This document shows, in pieces, positions 5,468 to 7,402 of a stretch of DNA of 7,402 nt (within the stretch, counting starts at the first letter, position 1; every line of letters begins with the position of its first letter). The translations under genes were made by a program, and so were the position numbers. The stretch comes from Pseudomonadota bacterium (GTDB lineage: Bacteria; Pseudomonadota; Alphaproteobacteria; Rhizobiales; Xanthobacteraceae): the NCBI GenBank assembly GCA_023442085.1, contig JAEZMT010000121.1, forward strand, positions 1-7,402, in the 5' to 3' direction. The notes below the pieces were generated by a model. That model worked only from the letters and a program-made list of their open reading frames with translations. It was not told where the DNA came from and did not search any database.

Positions 5468-5471
5468 GGAG
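5468..5471 (+). promoter_or_regulatory. Ribosome binding site fixing the GTG start of livG
   Basis: GGAG lies 5 bases before GTG 5477. The upstream candidate ATG 5414 has no SD and would place the FNR-like box inside the coding sequence. Confidence 0.65.
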
Positions 5472-5476
5472 ACGAC

Positions 5477-6243
<767 letters not shown>

Positions 6244-6247
<4 letters not shown>

Positions 6248-7002
6248 CAGCGGCCCCCCTCGATCCCAAGACGGCCGAGCTGTCCCTCGCGTTGTCCGTA
6301 TCGGGTCTGCGCGCGGGCTACGGCAGAGGCGGGGACATCGTATGCGGCATCGACCTCGCGCAGCAGGCCGAGAGCATCGTCGCCGTCATCGGACCGAACG
6401 GCTCGGGCAAGTCGTCCTTCATCAAGACTATCGCCGGCCTGGTGCCGACGCGGGCCGGGACCGTGGCGGTGACCGGGCGGGACATCACCACGCTGTCGCC
6501 GGCGCGCCGGGTGGCGGCGGGGCTCGCCTATGTGCCGCAGGAAGCCAACATCTTCGCCACCCTCACCATTGCCGAGAACCTGAAGCTCGCCACCGAATTC
6601 CTGCGCGGGCGCGCCGGCGTGGGGCCGGAGCAGCGGGAGAAGGTGCTGGACCTCTTCCCGGAGCTTCGCCAGCGGCCGCGCACGCTCGCGGGCAACCTCT
6701 CCGGCGGCCAGCGGCAGATGCTGGCCTTTGCCTGTGCGCTCCTCGCCAATCCCGAGGTCCTACTGCTGGACGAGCCCTCCGCTGGCCTCTCGCCCAAGAT
6801 CGTCGGTGAGACGATGGAGGCGGTGGTCCGCGTGCGGGAGGCGGGCGTCACCGTGCTGCTGGTGGAGCAGAATGTCGCCGCTGCACTCGGTATCGCCGAT
6901 GAGGTAGTGGTGCTGGTCGCCGGCCGGCTGACCCTTCGCGCCTCTGCCGGCGACATTCGCCAGGCTGACCTCGCCGGCCTCTTCTTCGGAAAGGCGGCCT
7001 GA
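6244..7002 (+). CDS. livF: LivF-type ATP-binding protein of a HAAT ABC transporter
   Basis: This 252-residue second ATPase pairs with the LivG-type subunit under the membrane. Motifs: Walker A GPNGSGKSS (50-58), Q-loop Q99 in AYVPQEANIF, signature LSGGQ (152-156), Walker B VLLLDEPSAG (172-181; catalytic E177). The switch region reads LLVEQN, with Gln in place of His, which is normal for LivF. The VPQEANIFATLTIAENL block (98-114) is also the LivF form. The start ATG 6244 overlaps the livG stop by ATGA; a longer frame reaching back to 6136 lies wholly within livG and is not needed. An N-terminal stretch of about 18 residues precedes the first conserved strand, slightly longer than usual. It is followed by the permease gene after three bases. 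Confidence 0.93.
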
Positions 7003-7005
7003 GTC

Positions 7006-7402
7006 ATGGCGCTTCAGCTTTTCCTCAACGGCCTCGTCACCGGCCTTCTGCTCGCCCTGCCAGCGCTGGCGCTGACTCTGGTGTTCGGCATCCTGCGCTT
7101 CGCGAACTTCGCCGTGGGCGCTTTTCTCACGCTGGGTGCCTACGCGGCCTATACGGCCAACGTGGTGCTCGGGCTGCCCTTGCCGATCGCTGCGGCCTTC
7201 GCCGCGGCGACGGTGGCGCTTGCCTCCCTCATCGCTGATGCGCTCGTGTTCGAGCGGCTGCGCGCCCGCGGCTCTATCACGCTGCTGGTCGCGTCCATGG
7301 GCGTCTCGCTGGTGGTGGAGAACATCTGCCGCTTCATCTTCGGCAATGCCGCGCGCAGCTTCGATCTCGCGGTTGCCCGACCGATCCGCTGGAACGGCCT
7401 GC
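7006..7402 (+). CDS. livH: LivH-type permease of a HAAT ABC transporter, cut by the right edge
   Basis: ATG 7006 opens a frame that stays open to the window end, giving 132 residues of an inner-membrane permease. It begins MALQLFLNGLVTGLLLALPA and continues with LTLVFGILRFANFAVGAFLTLGAY, the LivH N-terminal signature (compare GIMNLVNLAHG in the fused permease of the left module). Further hydrophobic segments lie at about 59-77 and 94-106 (LLVASMGVSLVVE). The start is three bases after the livF stop, so it is probably translated by coupling from livF. Usual LivH length is near 290-310 residues, so more than half is missing. Whether this permease is also fused to LivM cannot be seen. It is a distinct paralogue of the left permease, with low identity in the visible part. 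Confidence 0.9.
   Translation, partial: MALQLFLNGLVTGLLLALPALALTLVFGILRFANFAVGAFLTLGAYAAYTANVVLGLPLPIAAAFAAATVALASLIADALVFERLRARGSITLLVASMGVSLVVENICRFIFGNAARSFDLAVARPIRWNGL

Noticed and set aside
5363..5476. Longer livG starting at 5363 or at ATG 5414
   Set aside because: The extra residues are absent from the LivG family, and the region holds promoter and operator-like elements; GTG 5477 has an SD.

Overview
The window is GC-rich, compact and coding on both strands. It reads like a chromosomal segment of an alphaproteobacterium, probably Hyphomicrobiales. This placement rests on codon use, the GC-rich third positions, the TTG and GTG starts and the abundance of HAAT-type (branched-chain amino acid/amide) ABC transporters; no rRNA or marker gene confirms it. 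There is no sign of mobile elements, CRISPR or RNA genes, and no gap between genes exceeds about 210 bases.

The layout is two regulator-transporter modules placed tail to tail. Left module (minus strand): a phytanoyl-CoA dioxygenase (PhyH) family Fe(II)/2-oxoglutarate oxygenase (2736-3557), a periplasmic binding protein with a signal peptide (1482-2645) and a permease (1-1434, running off the left edge). This permease is one uninterrupted frame containing a complete LivH domain followed by the first part of a LivM domain, so it is a LivH-LivM fusion. A TetR-family regulator (3768-4388, plus strand) is divergent from the oxygenase gene and shares a 210-base control region with it. The ATPases of this module are not in the window and may lie further left.

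Right module (plus strand): two ATPase genes, LivG-type (5477-6247) and LivF-type (6244-7002), followed three bases later by a LivH-type permease cut by the right edge (7006-7402). A LysR-family regulator (4415-5296, minus strand) is divergent from it across a 180-base control region. The TetR and LysR genes converge with only 26 bases between their stops.

The 180-base lysR/livG region is unusually dense in symmetric elements. It holds a 12-base perfect palindrome at the lysR start, a good sigma-70-like promoter for livG, an 11-base tandem repeat (PhoB/OmpR-like geometry), a perfect FNR/FixK-type box (TTGAT-N4-ATCAA) and a TTGCGCAA palindrome. The tetR/phyH region has overlapping divergent -35 elements with an inverted repeat over them.

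The working interpretation is import of one or two small organic substrates under separate specific regulators. In the left module uptake is coupled to an oxygenase that may hydroxylate the imported compound or a derivative. The right module may also respond to oxygen or redox state. The substrates cannot be read from the sequence. Most individual families are familiar; the least ordinary items are the fused permease, the oxygenase leading a transporter operon, and the density of control sites.
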